Positions 16,949 to 23,597 of a stretch of 24,414 nt of DNA are shown piece by piece. The position numbers and the translations under genes were made by a program. The DNA is from an uncultured Prevotella sp. (GTDB lineage Bacteria > Bacteroidota > Bacteroidia > Bacteroidales > Bacteroidaceae). The notes under the pieces are model-generated. The model had not been told where the DNA came from, searched no databases, and saw nothing but the letters and a program-made list of their open reading frames with translations. The stretch is taken from positions 1 to 24,414 of the forward strand of contig USRA01000029.1 of NCBI GenBank assembly GCA_900557035.1, given 5' to 3'. The stretch's first letter is position 1; every line of letters starts with the position of its first letter.

Positions 16949-19105
16949 TTAGTTCAATTCGATGATACAGATGGAACCCTTCTTGACCGGTGTTCCCGGC
17001 ATGAGACTCTGCTTGATTACCTTGCCTCTGCCATGAATCCTGGTTCTGATTCCTCTGCTTTCCATGCAGAAGATAGCGTCTCTGGCTCCCATGCCTGTAA
17101 TATCCGGCACGGTGCCTTTGCCGTATTGCTTCTCCTTGATGAGCTTGATGCTTCTGCTTCCTATGCGTTCTGCCTTGCCCCAGATAGGATTACCGTTGAC
17201 GTAGCTTCCACTCCAGTTGGTGTTGGTCTTGATGCCCAGGTGGGTGAGTACGTAGTCGGCAGCCAGCACGTTTCCGTTCTTCACGTCCGGAACAAAGATG
17301 GAGGCTGAATCCTTGGCATCCTTCACGTCGAGTTTCAGACTCTGTGCCATGATGCCTTCGGCAATATCGTGGAATACCTTACCACTCATGCTTCCGCCGG
17401 AAGCTGGCAAACCTGATTTCTGAATGCAGACGATACAGCTGTAGCGCGGATTGTCGGCAGGGAAGTAGCCGGCGAAGCTCACCAGATAGTTGGTAATGCC
17501 GCTCTTGTAACCGCCGGCTCCCTTGGAAACCTGAGCCGTACCGGTCTTTCCGGCAACCTTGAAGTTAGGCGAACCGGCTTTTTTGCCCAGTCCCAGGCTA
17601 ACCACCTGTTCCAGGATGGTCTGCATCTTCTTGATGGATTGCGGCTTGGCTATCTGTGGGCGCATCACCTCTGGCGGGAACTCCATGATGGTTTCTCCGT
17701 TCTTCACCACCTTGCTCACGAATCTAGGACGCATCATCTTACCGTTGTTGGCGATGGTGTTGTAGAAGGTGAGGGTAGAGATTGGTGGTATCTGCGTCTC
17801 GTATCCGATACTCATCCATGGCAAGCTGGTCTTTGCCCAGTTGTCATACTGTCCGTGGCTGTTTCTGTGTGGCATTCGGATTCGGGCAGGAGTAGCTCCC
17901 ACCAGCGGAATCTTCAGGTCGTCGTGCAGACCGGTGCGATAGATGCCCTGTACGAATTTCTCCGGACAGTTGCGGTAGTGGTCGTCGATGATTCGGCTCA
18001 CACCGATGTTTGAACTGTACCACAGTGTCTTTGCGAAGGTCAGCATTCCATATCCGCCCTTTCGCCAGTTATGGTCCTTCATGTCTCGTCCGTACATCTG
18101 CCAGACACCACATCCCGTTTCCACGTGATAGGTAGTATCTACCACGCCATCATCGAGCGCTACGAGCAGCGAGGCTGGCTTGAATACCGAGCCAGGCTCC
18201 AGAAGGTCGCTCACGGCATGGTTATGAATCTCTCTGTATTCGCCATCGAAGCATTTTTCCATGTTTACGATGGCCTTGATGTCGCCGGTAGGCACATCCA
18301 TCACGATGGCTACACCCACGTTGGCATTGATTTCCTTCAACTCTTCAATGAGTGAGCGCTCGGCAAGATCCTGCATACTCACATCGATGGTGGTAACGAT
18401 GTCGGCACCGTCGATAGGAGGGGTGTCGGTGATGTCGAGGAACTTGTTGCGCACCTTGCGGCGATGCACGATACCGTTGGTTCCGCGCAGGATGGAGTCA
18501 TAGCTCAGCTCCAGTCCGAATCTGGCGGTATCCTTGGCACCAAACATGGCTCCGATGGTTCTTCCTGCCAGCGAACCGTAGGTACGGGTGCGGGCATTGT
18601 ATTCCTCCCAGTGGAATCCGCTCTTGTAGGGAGTGAGGCGGAAGACTGGCAGTGCCTTCACCTCGGTAAAGGTGTTATAGTCGATACGACTTCCATATAC
18701 CGCCCAGTGGCGGCTCTTCTTGCCGCGTCCCTCTATGAGATGACGCTTGAATTCCTCTGCTGTTTTCTCTGGGAATATCTTGTGGAGACCCTGGCAGATG
18801 GAATCCTGCTTGGCATCCCAAAGCGAGTCGTTGCCGGCTGCGGTCAGCGCCTTGAAGTCCATGAATACCTTGAATTCAGGCAGTGAACTCGCCATCAGCT
18901 GCCCTGCGCAGCTCAGGATGTTGCCTCGGTTAGGCTTCACGGTCACGGAGTCTCTCTTCTGTCGCTCGGCAACCTTCATCCAGTAGTCGTGCTTAGCCGT
19001 CATGATGTAGAGTGCTTTTCCTACGATGGCGGTGGCAATCAGGGTCATGATAATGGCGATGGCACTGTAGCGCGGCATTATTTTCTTATGCTCAAACTTG
19101 CTCAT
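16949..19105 (-). CDS. ftsI: Septal transpeptidase FtsI/PBP with PASTA domain
   Basis: This is a class B penicillin-binding protein that crosslinks septal peptidoglycan, working with FtsW. The 718-residue product has one membrane anchor (about 14-36), the N-terminal pedestal domain with RGNILS (60-65), and the transpeptidase motifs SVFK (306-309, nucleophile S306), SSN (364-366) and KTG (520-522). The C terminus carries one clear PASTA domain (664-717, GTVPDITGMGARDAIF) and perhaps a degenerate one before it (605-655, VPDVKNGNVLAADYVL). Its ATG overlaps the ftsL-like stop by four bases (ATGA), so the two are probably translated together. Confidence 0.96.
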   Translation of the reverse strand: MSKFEHKKIMPRYSAIAIIMTLIATAIVGKALYIMTAKHDYWMKVAERQKRDSVTVKPNRGNILSCAGQLMASSLPEFKVFMDFKALTAAGNDSLWDAKQDSICQGLHKIFPEKTAEEFKRHLIEGRGKKSRHWAVYGSRIDYNTFTEVKALPVFRLTPYKSGFHWEEYNARTRTYGSLAGRTIGAMFGAKDTARFGLELSYDSILRGTNGIVHRRKVRNKFLDITDTPPIDGADIVTTIDVSMQDLAERSLIEELKEINANVGVAIVMDVPTGDIKAIVNMEKCFDGEYREIHNHAVSDLLEPGSVFKPASLLVALDDGVVDTTYHVETGCGVWQMYGRDMKDHNWRKGGYGMLTFAKTLWYSSNIGVSRIIDDHYRNCPEKFVQGIYRTGLHDDLKIPLVGATPARIRMPHRNSHGQYDNWAKTSLPWMSIGYETQIPPISTLTFYNTIANNGKMMRPRFVSKVVKNGETIMEFPPEVMRPQIAKPQSIKKMQTILEQVVSLGLGKKAGSPNFKVAGKTGTAQVSKGAGGYKSGITNYLVSFAGYFPADNPRYSCIVCIQKSGLPASGGSMSGKVFHDIAEGIMAQSLKLDVKDAKDSASIFVPDVKNGNVLAADYVLTHLGIKTNTNWSGSYVNGNPIWGKAERIGSRSIKLIKEKQYGKGTVPDITGMGARDAIFCMESRGIRTRIHGRGKVIKQSLMPGTPVKKGSICIIELN

Positions 19106-19629
19106 TCTTCTGGTACGTTTATGATGTAAGGAGGTTGTGTGGCGATGTGCAGGGTGCTGTCCTTGCTGTGCTTCAGCATGTCGAGCACATTGCTTTCACG
19201 ACTCTTCTCTGTTATCTGACTGCTGGTTGACAGTGCTTTGTATTTCGTGTCTTGCAGCTCTTTTTGCAGTTGATCCAATTCGATGAGGTCCTTCTGGATG
19301 CTGTATCGGTTGGATATGTAGATAATGATGAAAAACACGATGAGCATAAACAGCCATATCTGCTTTCTGATGATTTGTGCGGTGAGGATGTCACCACCCA
19401 GAATTTTGCGCAGTGTGAAGCTGGCAGATCCCGATTCTTCCTCCTCAATGGCCTGCTTGGCAATCACTTCCTTGAGCGAAGCCTGCGGAGCCGGTTTGGG
19501 AGCTTCCGGCTGCGCCTTCTCCTTTTCAGAAGCCGGTGCTTTCTCCTGAGTCTTTGCCGGCTCAGAAACCTGTGCCTTCTCCTCTTCAGCCGGGCTGCTT
19601 GTTTCTGGTTTTTCTTTATCTTGTTTCAT
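19102..19629 (-). CDS. FtsL-like cell division protein
   Basis: The 175-residue bitopic protein has a long N-terminal cytoplasmic region rich in P, E, K and A with repeated EKAQ units (1-50). One membrane segment follows (about 91-106, IWLFMLIVFFIIIYI), then a coiled-coil stretch (about 110-145) and a short C-terminal tail. This topology and its place between rsmH and ftsI are those of FtsL, the partner of FtsQ and FtsB that activates FtsW-FtsI. Sequence alone is too divergent for certainty. The cytoplasmic region is much longer than that of E. coli FtsL. Confidence 0.8.
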   Translation of the reverse strand: MKQDKEKPETSSPAEEEKAQVSEPAKTQEKAPASEKEKAQPEAPKPAPQASLKEVIAKQAIEEEESGSASFTLRKILGGDILTAQIIRKQIWLFMLIVFFIIIYISNRYSIQKDLIELDQLQKELQDTKYKALSTSSQITEKSRESNVLDMLKHSKDSTLHIATQPPYIINVPEE

Positions 19630-19636
19630 TTTCTAT

Positions 19637-19663
19637 TGCATTACATGATTGCAGTTACATGAT
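19637..19663. repeat. Short tandem repeat in the rsmH-ftsL gap
   Basis: TGCATTACATGAT (19637-19649) is followed directly by TGCAGTTACATGAT (19650-19663), a 13/14-bp direct repeat with one inserted base. It lies just before the ftsL-like start on the transcribed strand. Confidence 0.6.
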
Positions 19664-19676
19664 AATCTCATTTACT

Positions 19677-20591
19677 CTATTTCTTTTCTGCGATTCTCAA
19701 CTTGGCGCTGCGGCTTCTCGGGTTTCTCTCCTGCTCATCGGCGTCTGGTATGATTACCTTGTTGTTGACGAGCTTGAAAGGAGTCTCGATTCTTCCGAAG
19801 AAGTCCTGCTCTACCTTGCCCTCTGGATTGCCCGCCTTCATCATATTCTTCACGATGCGGTCTTCCAGTGAGTGATAGGTAATCACCGAGAGTCTTCCTC
19901 CCGGCTTGAGCAGTTCGGTGGCAGAGCGGAGCATCTCTTTCAGGGCATCCATCTCATGATTCACCTCTATGCGCAGTGCCTGGAAGAGCTTGGCCATCTC
20001 CTTCTTCTCCCGCTCTCGCTTGAAGAGGGGTTCCACGGCAGCCATGAAGTCCTTGGTGGTCTTGATAGGGCTTGCGGCTCTTGCCTTGACCAGGGCAGAA
20101 GCGATACGGCGGGAATTCTTCAGTTCGCCGTAGAGATAGAAGATGTCGGCAAGTGCCTCTTCCTCGTATTCGTTCACGATGTCGGCAGCAGTCTTCCCGG
20201 CTCTCTTGTTCATGCGCATGTCGAGAGGAGAATCAAAGCGGAAGGAGAATCCGCGGGTCTCATCGTCGAAATGATGACTCGATACACCGAGGTCGGCGAG
20301 TAGTCCGTCCAGTCCCTCTACGCCATAGTATCTCATCCAGTTCTTCAGGTATCTGAAGTTGGAGCATACGAAGGTGAAGTTGGGATTTGCCACCACGTTG
20401 CGCTCGGCATCAGCGTCCTGGTCGAAGCTGTAGAGATGTGCTCCCTCGCTCAGGCGGGAGATGATTTCCCTGGAATGCCCTCCACCGCCGAAGGTAACAT
20501 CTACATAGATGCCGCCTGGCTGGATGTTGAGTCCGTCAACGCTCTCTTTGAGGAGCACGGGTACGTGATATGTTTCTGCTGTCTTAATCAT
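19677..20591 (-). CDS. rsmH: 16S rRNA (cytosine(1402)-N(4))-methyltransferase
   Basis: RsmH (MraW) methylates N4 of C1402 in 16S rRNA using SAM. The 304-residue product has the start YHVPVLLKESVDGL, the SAM site VDVTFGGGGHS (30-40), DQDADA (57-62), and later DLGVSSHHFDDETRGFSFR and ITYHSLEDRIVK, all hallmarks of the family. It is the first gene of the dcw cluster here. No mraZ precedes it, and a -7 promoter box lies 109 bases upstream of the ATG. Confidence 0.97.
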   Translation of the reverse strand: MIKTAETYHVPVLLKESVDGLNIQPGGIYVDVTFGGGGHSREIISRLSEGAHLYSFDQDADAERNVVANPNFTFVCSNFRYLKNWMRYYGVEGLDGLLADLGVSSHHFDDETRGFSFRFDSPLDMRMNKRAGKTAADIVNEYEEEALADIFYLYGELKNSRRIASALVKARAASPIKTTKDFMAAVEPLFKREREKKEMAKLFQALRIEVNHEMDALKEMLRSATELLKPGGRLSVITYHSLEDRIVKNMMKAGNPEGKVEQDFFGRIETPFKLVNNKVIIPDADEQERNPRSRSAKLRIAEKK

Positions 20592-20676
20592 TCTTCTTGA
20601 TTCTTTTTCTTTTGTAAGTTACTTATTTTTAACTTGTTTCTTTCACGTGCATGTACTTATATACAGCGCGTATGTA

Positions 20677-20689
20677 CCTATTTAATAGG
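20677..20689 (-). promoter_or_regulatory. Near-palindrome at the expected rsmH transcription start
   Basis: CCTATTTAATAGG has 6-bp inverted arms around a central T. It lies 11-23 bases downstream of the -7 box on the transcribed strand, about where the transcript should start, so it could be an operator or a 5' hairpin. Confidence 0.4.
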
Positions 20690-20699
20690 AATTCGGCTC

Positions 20700-20707
20700 C
20701 AAAGATA
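20700..20707 (-). promoter_or_regulatory. -7 box of the dcw cluster promoter
   Basis: TATCTTTG on the minus strand fits TAnnTTTG and is identical to the gyrB box. The -33 region 19-21 bases upstream lacks a clear TTTG. The implied leader before rsmH is about 100 bases. Confidence 0.6.
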
Positions 20708-20842
20708 CATAAAAATCCTCACATAGCTCCATGTTTCCCCACAAATTTTATGAAACGGGCGCAAAAAAATGATTTTTTTCATTTTACGCTCTTTATTCGC
20801 TGGTATCTAGTAATTCGCGAAAAACGATGTTTTTTGTCTTGA

Positions 20843-20906
20843 TTTCTCCCGAAAAGGTGGAAAAATGCACTATTTTTTAGCTTTATTGATAATTTTTCGG
20901 GAAAAA
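20843..20906 (+). promoter_or_regulatory. Spaced inverted repeat upstream of the acyltransferase promoter
   Basis: TTTCTCCCGAAAA (20843-20855) and the complement of TTTTCGGGAAAAA (20894-20906) match at 12 of 13 positions. The two centres are 51 bases apart, close to five helical turns, and the right arm ends about 25 bases before the -7 box. The arrangement suits a pair of sites for one regulator, or a long hairpin. Confidence 0.45.
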
Positions 20907-20931
20907 TGACTCATATTTAAAAAAGAAAAAC

Positions 20932-20939
20932 TAACTTTG
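20932..20939 (+). promoter_or_regulatory. -7 box of the glsA-like/glsB-like promoter
   Basis: TAACTTTG followed by CAC is the same -7 element as in the tRNA-Glu promoter. It lies 25 bases before the ATG at 20965. The -33 element is not clearly TTTG. Confidence 0.65.
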
Positions 20940-20964
20940 CACGTACTTATTAGGTTTACTAAAA

Positions 20965-21792
20965 ATGAGTGGTTCAATAGAGAAAACGATAGACATAGAA
21001 AAGATACTGAAGAACAAGATGGGGAGCAAAGCTAAATTTGTTCCCGGATTCCTCGTGTCTTGGCTAAAAAAGATTATACACGAAGACGAAGTGAACAAGT
21101 TCTTGTGGGAAAGCCGAAACCTCTCCGGTACGGAGTGGCTTACAGAATGCGTGCGCTATCTGAAGATGGATGTAGAAATCGTAGGCTTGGAGAATTTGCC
21201 GGATAAGAATGATGGCAAGCTCTATACTTTCGTGTCTAATCATCCGCTGGGCGGACAGGACGGCGTGTGCCTCGGCTCTATCATCGGAACGCATTATGAT
21301 GGTAAGTTCCGCTATCTGGTAAACGATCTGCTGCTCAATCTCCCGGGCTTGAAACCGGTGAGTATCGGCATCAACAAGACCGGCCGACAGAGCCGTGACT
21401 TCCCTCGCATGGTAGAGGCTGGATTCCAGAGTGACAACCACATGCTGATGTTCCCTGCGGGATTGAACAGCCGCAAGCAGCCTGATGGCAGCATCCGCGA
21501 TTTGCCTTGGAAGAAGACTTTCATCTCCAAGAGTGTGGAATATCAGCGTGATGTGGTGCCTATCCATTTCGGTGGGCAGAACTCCGAGCGATTCTATCGC
21601 ATCGCCAGGTTCAGCGACAAGCATCTGCCTTTCAACCTTGCCATGATGTTCCTCGTGGATGAGATGTACAAGAATGTGGGCAAGCATTTCCGCATCGCCA
21701 TCGGCAAGCCGATTCCCTGGCAGACTTTCGATCACAGCAAGTCGGCTACAGAGTGGGCACAGTATGTGAAGGACAGGGTTTACGAACTCTAG
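20965..21792 (+). CDS. PlsC-type acyltransferase, GlsA-like (glycine lipid O-acylation)
   Basis: The 275-residue protein shows lysophospholipid-acyltransferase motifs: NHPLGGQD (92-99, the H..D catalytic pair, with the HX5D spacing seen in Bacteroidota hemolysin-related members) and FPAGLNSRK (163-171), in place of FPEG. No clear transmembrane helix is evident; binding would be peripheral. It is followed 81 bases later by a GNAT-type acyltransferase. In Bacteroides thetaiotaomicron such a pair, glsB (N-acylation of glycine) and glsA (O-acylation), makes glycine lipids. By analogy this gene would add the second acyl chain. That assignment is inference from family and pairing; a general phospholipid role remains possible. 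Confidence 0.72.
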   Translation: MSGSIEKTIDIEKILKNKMGSKAKFVPGFLVSWLKKIIHEDEVNKFLWESRNLSGTEWLTECVRYLKMDVEIVGLENLPDKNDGKLYTFVSNHPLGGQDGVCLGSIIGTHYDGKFRYLVNDLLLNLPGLKPVSIGINKTGRQSRDFPRMVEAGFQSDNHMLMFPAGLNSRKQPDGSIRDLPWKKTFISKSVEYQRDVVPIHFGGQNSERFYRIARFSDKHLPFNLAMMFLVDEMYKNVGKHFRIAIGKPIPWQTFDHSKSATEWAQYVKDRVYEL

Positions 21793-21873
21793 TGAGAACC
21801 CTTTTACAGTGAGCAATCATAGAAAAAGTAAGAGAAATAGAACAAGATAATTATCGATATTATATAGAGAATT

Positions 21874-22866
21874 ATGGAAGAAGAAATCATCCAACCGATT
21901 GACCGCGAACTGCTGAAGAGCGAGTTGACTCCCGAGAAGCAGCTTCGTATGACCAACAAGAGTCATAACGAAATCTATATCGTTACGGCTAATGATTCGC
22001 CAAATGTATTGAAGGAAATTGGTCGCCTTCGTGAAATCGCTTTCCGCGAAGCAGGTGGTGGAACGGGTAAATCGATGGACCTTGACGAATTCGACTTTGG
22101 TGACAACTGCTACAAGCAGCTTATTGTCTGGAATCCTGAGGCTAACGAGATTATCGGTGGCTACCGTTATCTCCTGGGCAAGGATTGGGAACTTGATGAA
22201 AAGGGGCAGCCTAAGCTTGCTACCAGTCACATGTTCTACTTTTCAGACAAGTTCCTGAAGGAATACATGCCATATACTGTGGAGCTGGGCCGTTCGTTCG
22301 TCTCTCTCGAGTATCAGAATGTGCGCAAGAATACCAAGAGTATCTTTGCTCTCGACAATCTATGGGATGGATTGGGCGCCCTCACCGTGCTCTATCCGGA
22401 TGTAAAGTATTTCTTCGGCAAGATGACGATGTATCCTTCTTACATCCGTCGTGGCCGCGATATGATTCTCTACTTCCTCAAGAAGCATTTTGATGACAAG
22501 GAGAACCTGGTGATTCCGATGAAGCCATTGAAGTTGGAAACTCCTGAGAGCGAGATGGCAGCTATCTTCACGGAAGATGATTTCCGTGCCGACTATCGCA
22601 TTCTGAATCATGAGATTCGCCAGCTCGGTTTCAATATTCCTCCTCTGGTGAATGCCTACATGAACCTCAGTCCTACCATGAAGCTCTTTGGTACAGCCAT
22701 CAATTATGGCTTCGGCGATGTAGAGGAGACGGGCATTCTCATTGCCGTGGATGAAATCCTGGAGGAGAAGCGTATCCGCCACATCAATAGCTTTATTGAG
22801 GAGCATCCTGAGGCGCTGAAGATTACAAGCGGTGCCAACAAGATTTTCTACAAGGAAAAAGAATAG
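21874..22866 (+). CDS. GNAT/hemolysin-type N-acyltransferase, GlsB-like
   Basis: The 330-residue protein belongs to the acyl-ACP-dependent GNAT group related to OlsB and 'hemolysin' proteins. Visible motifs are RLREIAFREAGGGTGKSMDLDEFD (51-74 region), IIGGYRY (93-99) and VELGRSFVSLEYQ (136-148), typical of the acetyltransferase fold. The C-terminal third (about 225-330) is an extension with PPLVNAYMNLSP. In Bacteroides, GlsB N-acylates glycine with a hydroxy fatty acid as the first step of glycine lipid synthesis. The PlsC-like partner upstream supports the same role here. Start ATG at 21874; no recognisable promoter in the 81-base gap, so it is probably in one operon with the upstream gene. 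Confidence 0.75.
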   Translation: MEEEIIQPIDRELLKSELTPEKQLRMTNKSHNEIYIVTANDSPNVLKEIGRLREIAFREAGGGTGKSMDLDEFDFGDNCYKQLIVWNPEANEIIGGYRYLLGKDWELDEKGQPKLATSHMFYFSDKFLKEYMPYTVELGRSFVSLEYQNVRKNTKSIFALDNLWDGLGALTVLYPDVKYFFGKMTMYPSYIRRGRDMILYFLKKHFDDKENLVIPMKPLKLETPESEMAAIFTEDDFRADYRILNHEIRQLGFNIPPLVNAYMNLSPTMKLFGTAINYGFGDVEETGILIAVDEILEEKRIRHINSFIEEHPEALKITSGANKIFYKEKE

Positions 22867-22871
22867 TATTT

Positions 22872-22924
22872 TCTAATTTACTCTTCACCCTTCACCGGGA
22901 TGGTATAAGGTATTGTAAATTAGA
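22872..22924 (+). other. Large stem-loop after the glsB-like gene
   Basis: TCTAATTTAC (22872-22881) and GTAAATTAGA (22915-22924) are perfect 10-bp complements around a 33-nt loop, starting 6 bases after the stop codon. No T-run follows. It could protect the transcript 3' end, or be one terminus of the repeat element described next. Confidence 0.55.
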
Positions 22925-23225
22925 TGATTAGGCGGGTGAAGAGTTGAACTGACTCTTCACCTCTCTTCACCACTCTTCACCCATATTATTTTAGAGGAAA
23001 GAATATCAGAGAGGCAATGGTTCCGTCATCAATGAAGACCAGGCTTTGTCATCAATGAAGCCCAGGTCCTGTCATCAATGAAGACCAGATCTTGGAATAA
23101 ATGATAGCTGAACCTCGCGATAAGTGAAGAGTGGTGAAGAGTGGTGAAGAGTGAACCACCACTCTTCACCGCCCACACCCCCAGTGTTTATAGGGGTTTC
23201 AGCCGATTTGGTGAAGAGTGAAGAG
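22881..23225. repeat. Cluster of GTGAAGAG/CTCTTCAC repeats in both orientations
   Basis: The octamer GTGAAGAG occurs at 22936, 23124, 23134, 23144, 23211 and 23218. Its complement CTCTTCAC occurs at 22881, 22953, 22963, 22973 and 23162: eleven copies in 345 bases. Three head-to-tail groups have a 10-base period (GTGAAGAGTG unit). Inverted copies make hairpins: a 9-bp stem at 22936-22960 and a perfect 14-bp stem (23133-23146 with 23157-23170). Between the last groups is CCCCCAGTGTTTATAGGGG (23180-23198 region), itself a small hairpin. No gene is apparent. It looks like an extragenic repeat of a dispersed family. Confidence 0.75.
23025..23093. repeat. 23-bp tandem repeat, three clear units
   Basis: Units at 23025, 23048 and 23071 each begin GTCATCAATGAAG and share (A/C)CCAG; they differ at a few positions near the end. 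Decayed units in the same 23-base register can be followed at 23094-23116 and 23117-23139, the last passing into the GTGAAGAGTG array. The period is not a multiple of three and there are no spacers, so it is neither coding nor CRISPR. Confidence 0.8.
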
Positions 23226-23291
23226 TAAAAACGAGAGTAGTCTTTTTACAGATAGTTCAGCTGAATTTTATCTCCCGACGTATCGTTTTGT

Positions 23292-23386
23292 GCCTGGCAA
23301 TGGCACAAAGTTGCCCTGGTAAAGGGCAATATCTTGCCATAACCAGGCAGTAAATGGAATAAGGCAAAGAATGCCAATATTCCATT
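23292..23386. other. Two consecutive two-tier hairpins
   Basis: First structure: GCCTGGCAATGGCA (23292-23305) pairs with TGCCATAACCAGGC (23335-23348) at 12 of 14 positions. It encloses a second stem, TTGCCCT (23311-23317) with AGGGCAA (23323-23329), with loop GGTAA. Second structure: AATGGAATA (23353-23361) pairs with TATTCCATT (23378-23386), enclosing GGCA/TGCC around AAGAA. The complementarity is far denser than expected by chance in intergenic DNA. The pair lies just upstream of a gene remnant. No coding potential was seen. Confidence 0.6.
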
Positions 23387-23416
23387 ATACGGGGTGTTCT
23401 TAAAATGAATTGCAAT

Positions 23417-23560
23417 ATGGACAGAAAATTATCAATCAGATTTTATAAAGACCGGGAGGTAAGAGCGGTTTGGGACGGGGAACACAACAAGTGGTGGTTC
23501 TCCGTATTGGATATTATCGGCGTTTTGAACGAGCAGGATGATTATTCTTGGTTCCAATAA
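23417..23560 (+). pseudogene. Truncated BRO-N/DinD-like gene remnant
   Basis: An open frame of 47 codons reads MDRKLSIRFYKDREVRAVW and continues DGEHNKWWFSVLDIIGVLNEQDDY before ending abruptly SWFQ-stop. An in-frame ATG at 23405 would add four residues. The pattern IRF..DREVRAVWD....WWFSVLDIIGVL matches the N terminus of BRO-N/DinD-like (prophage antirepressor-type) proteins, which are normally several times longer and continue with RNYWK. Homology seems to stop after NEQDDY (about 23545), and nothing downstream resembles the missing part. It is most likely a degraded gene or one cut by a deletion or insertion, though a short expressed peptide cannot be excluded. Confidence 0.65.
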
Positions 23561-23567
23561 AAAATGT

Positions 23568-23575
23568 TATTTTTG
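23568..23575 (+). promoter_or_regulatory. -7 box of the lipoprotein gene promoter
   Basis: TATTTTTG followed by CA fits TAnnTTTG and lies 23 bases before the ATG at 23598. No clear TTTG is seen at the proper distance. The box is flanked by a direct repeat CCAATAAAA (23554-23562 and 23579-23587). Confidence 0.5.
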
Positions 23576-23597
23576 CATCCAATAAAAGAAATATGCA

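Larger units (their letters stand above)
20592..20964. other. Divergent regulatory region between dcw cluster and lipid genes
   Basis: This 373-base AT-rich stretch holds no convincing gene; short open frames in it show no recognisable protein. It contains a minus-strand -7 box (20700-20707), a plus-strand -7 box (20932-20939), two ATGTACNTA copies 21 bases apart (20651 and 20672), a near-palindrome (20677-20689) and a spaced inverted repeat (20843-20906). The position normally held by mraZ in dcw clusters is therefore empty. Confidence 0.75.

Noticed and set aside
20651..20842. 63-codon open frame upstream of the dcw cluster, considered as a small gene or a diverged mraZ
   Set aside because: It is on the opposite strand to the cluster, has no MraZ-like motifs, and crosses the promoter region; the composition is that of AT-rich non-coding DNA.
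23025..23093. Possible CRISPR array from regularly spaced 23-bp repeats
   Set aside because: The units are directly adjacent with no spacers, and no cas genes are in the window.
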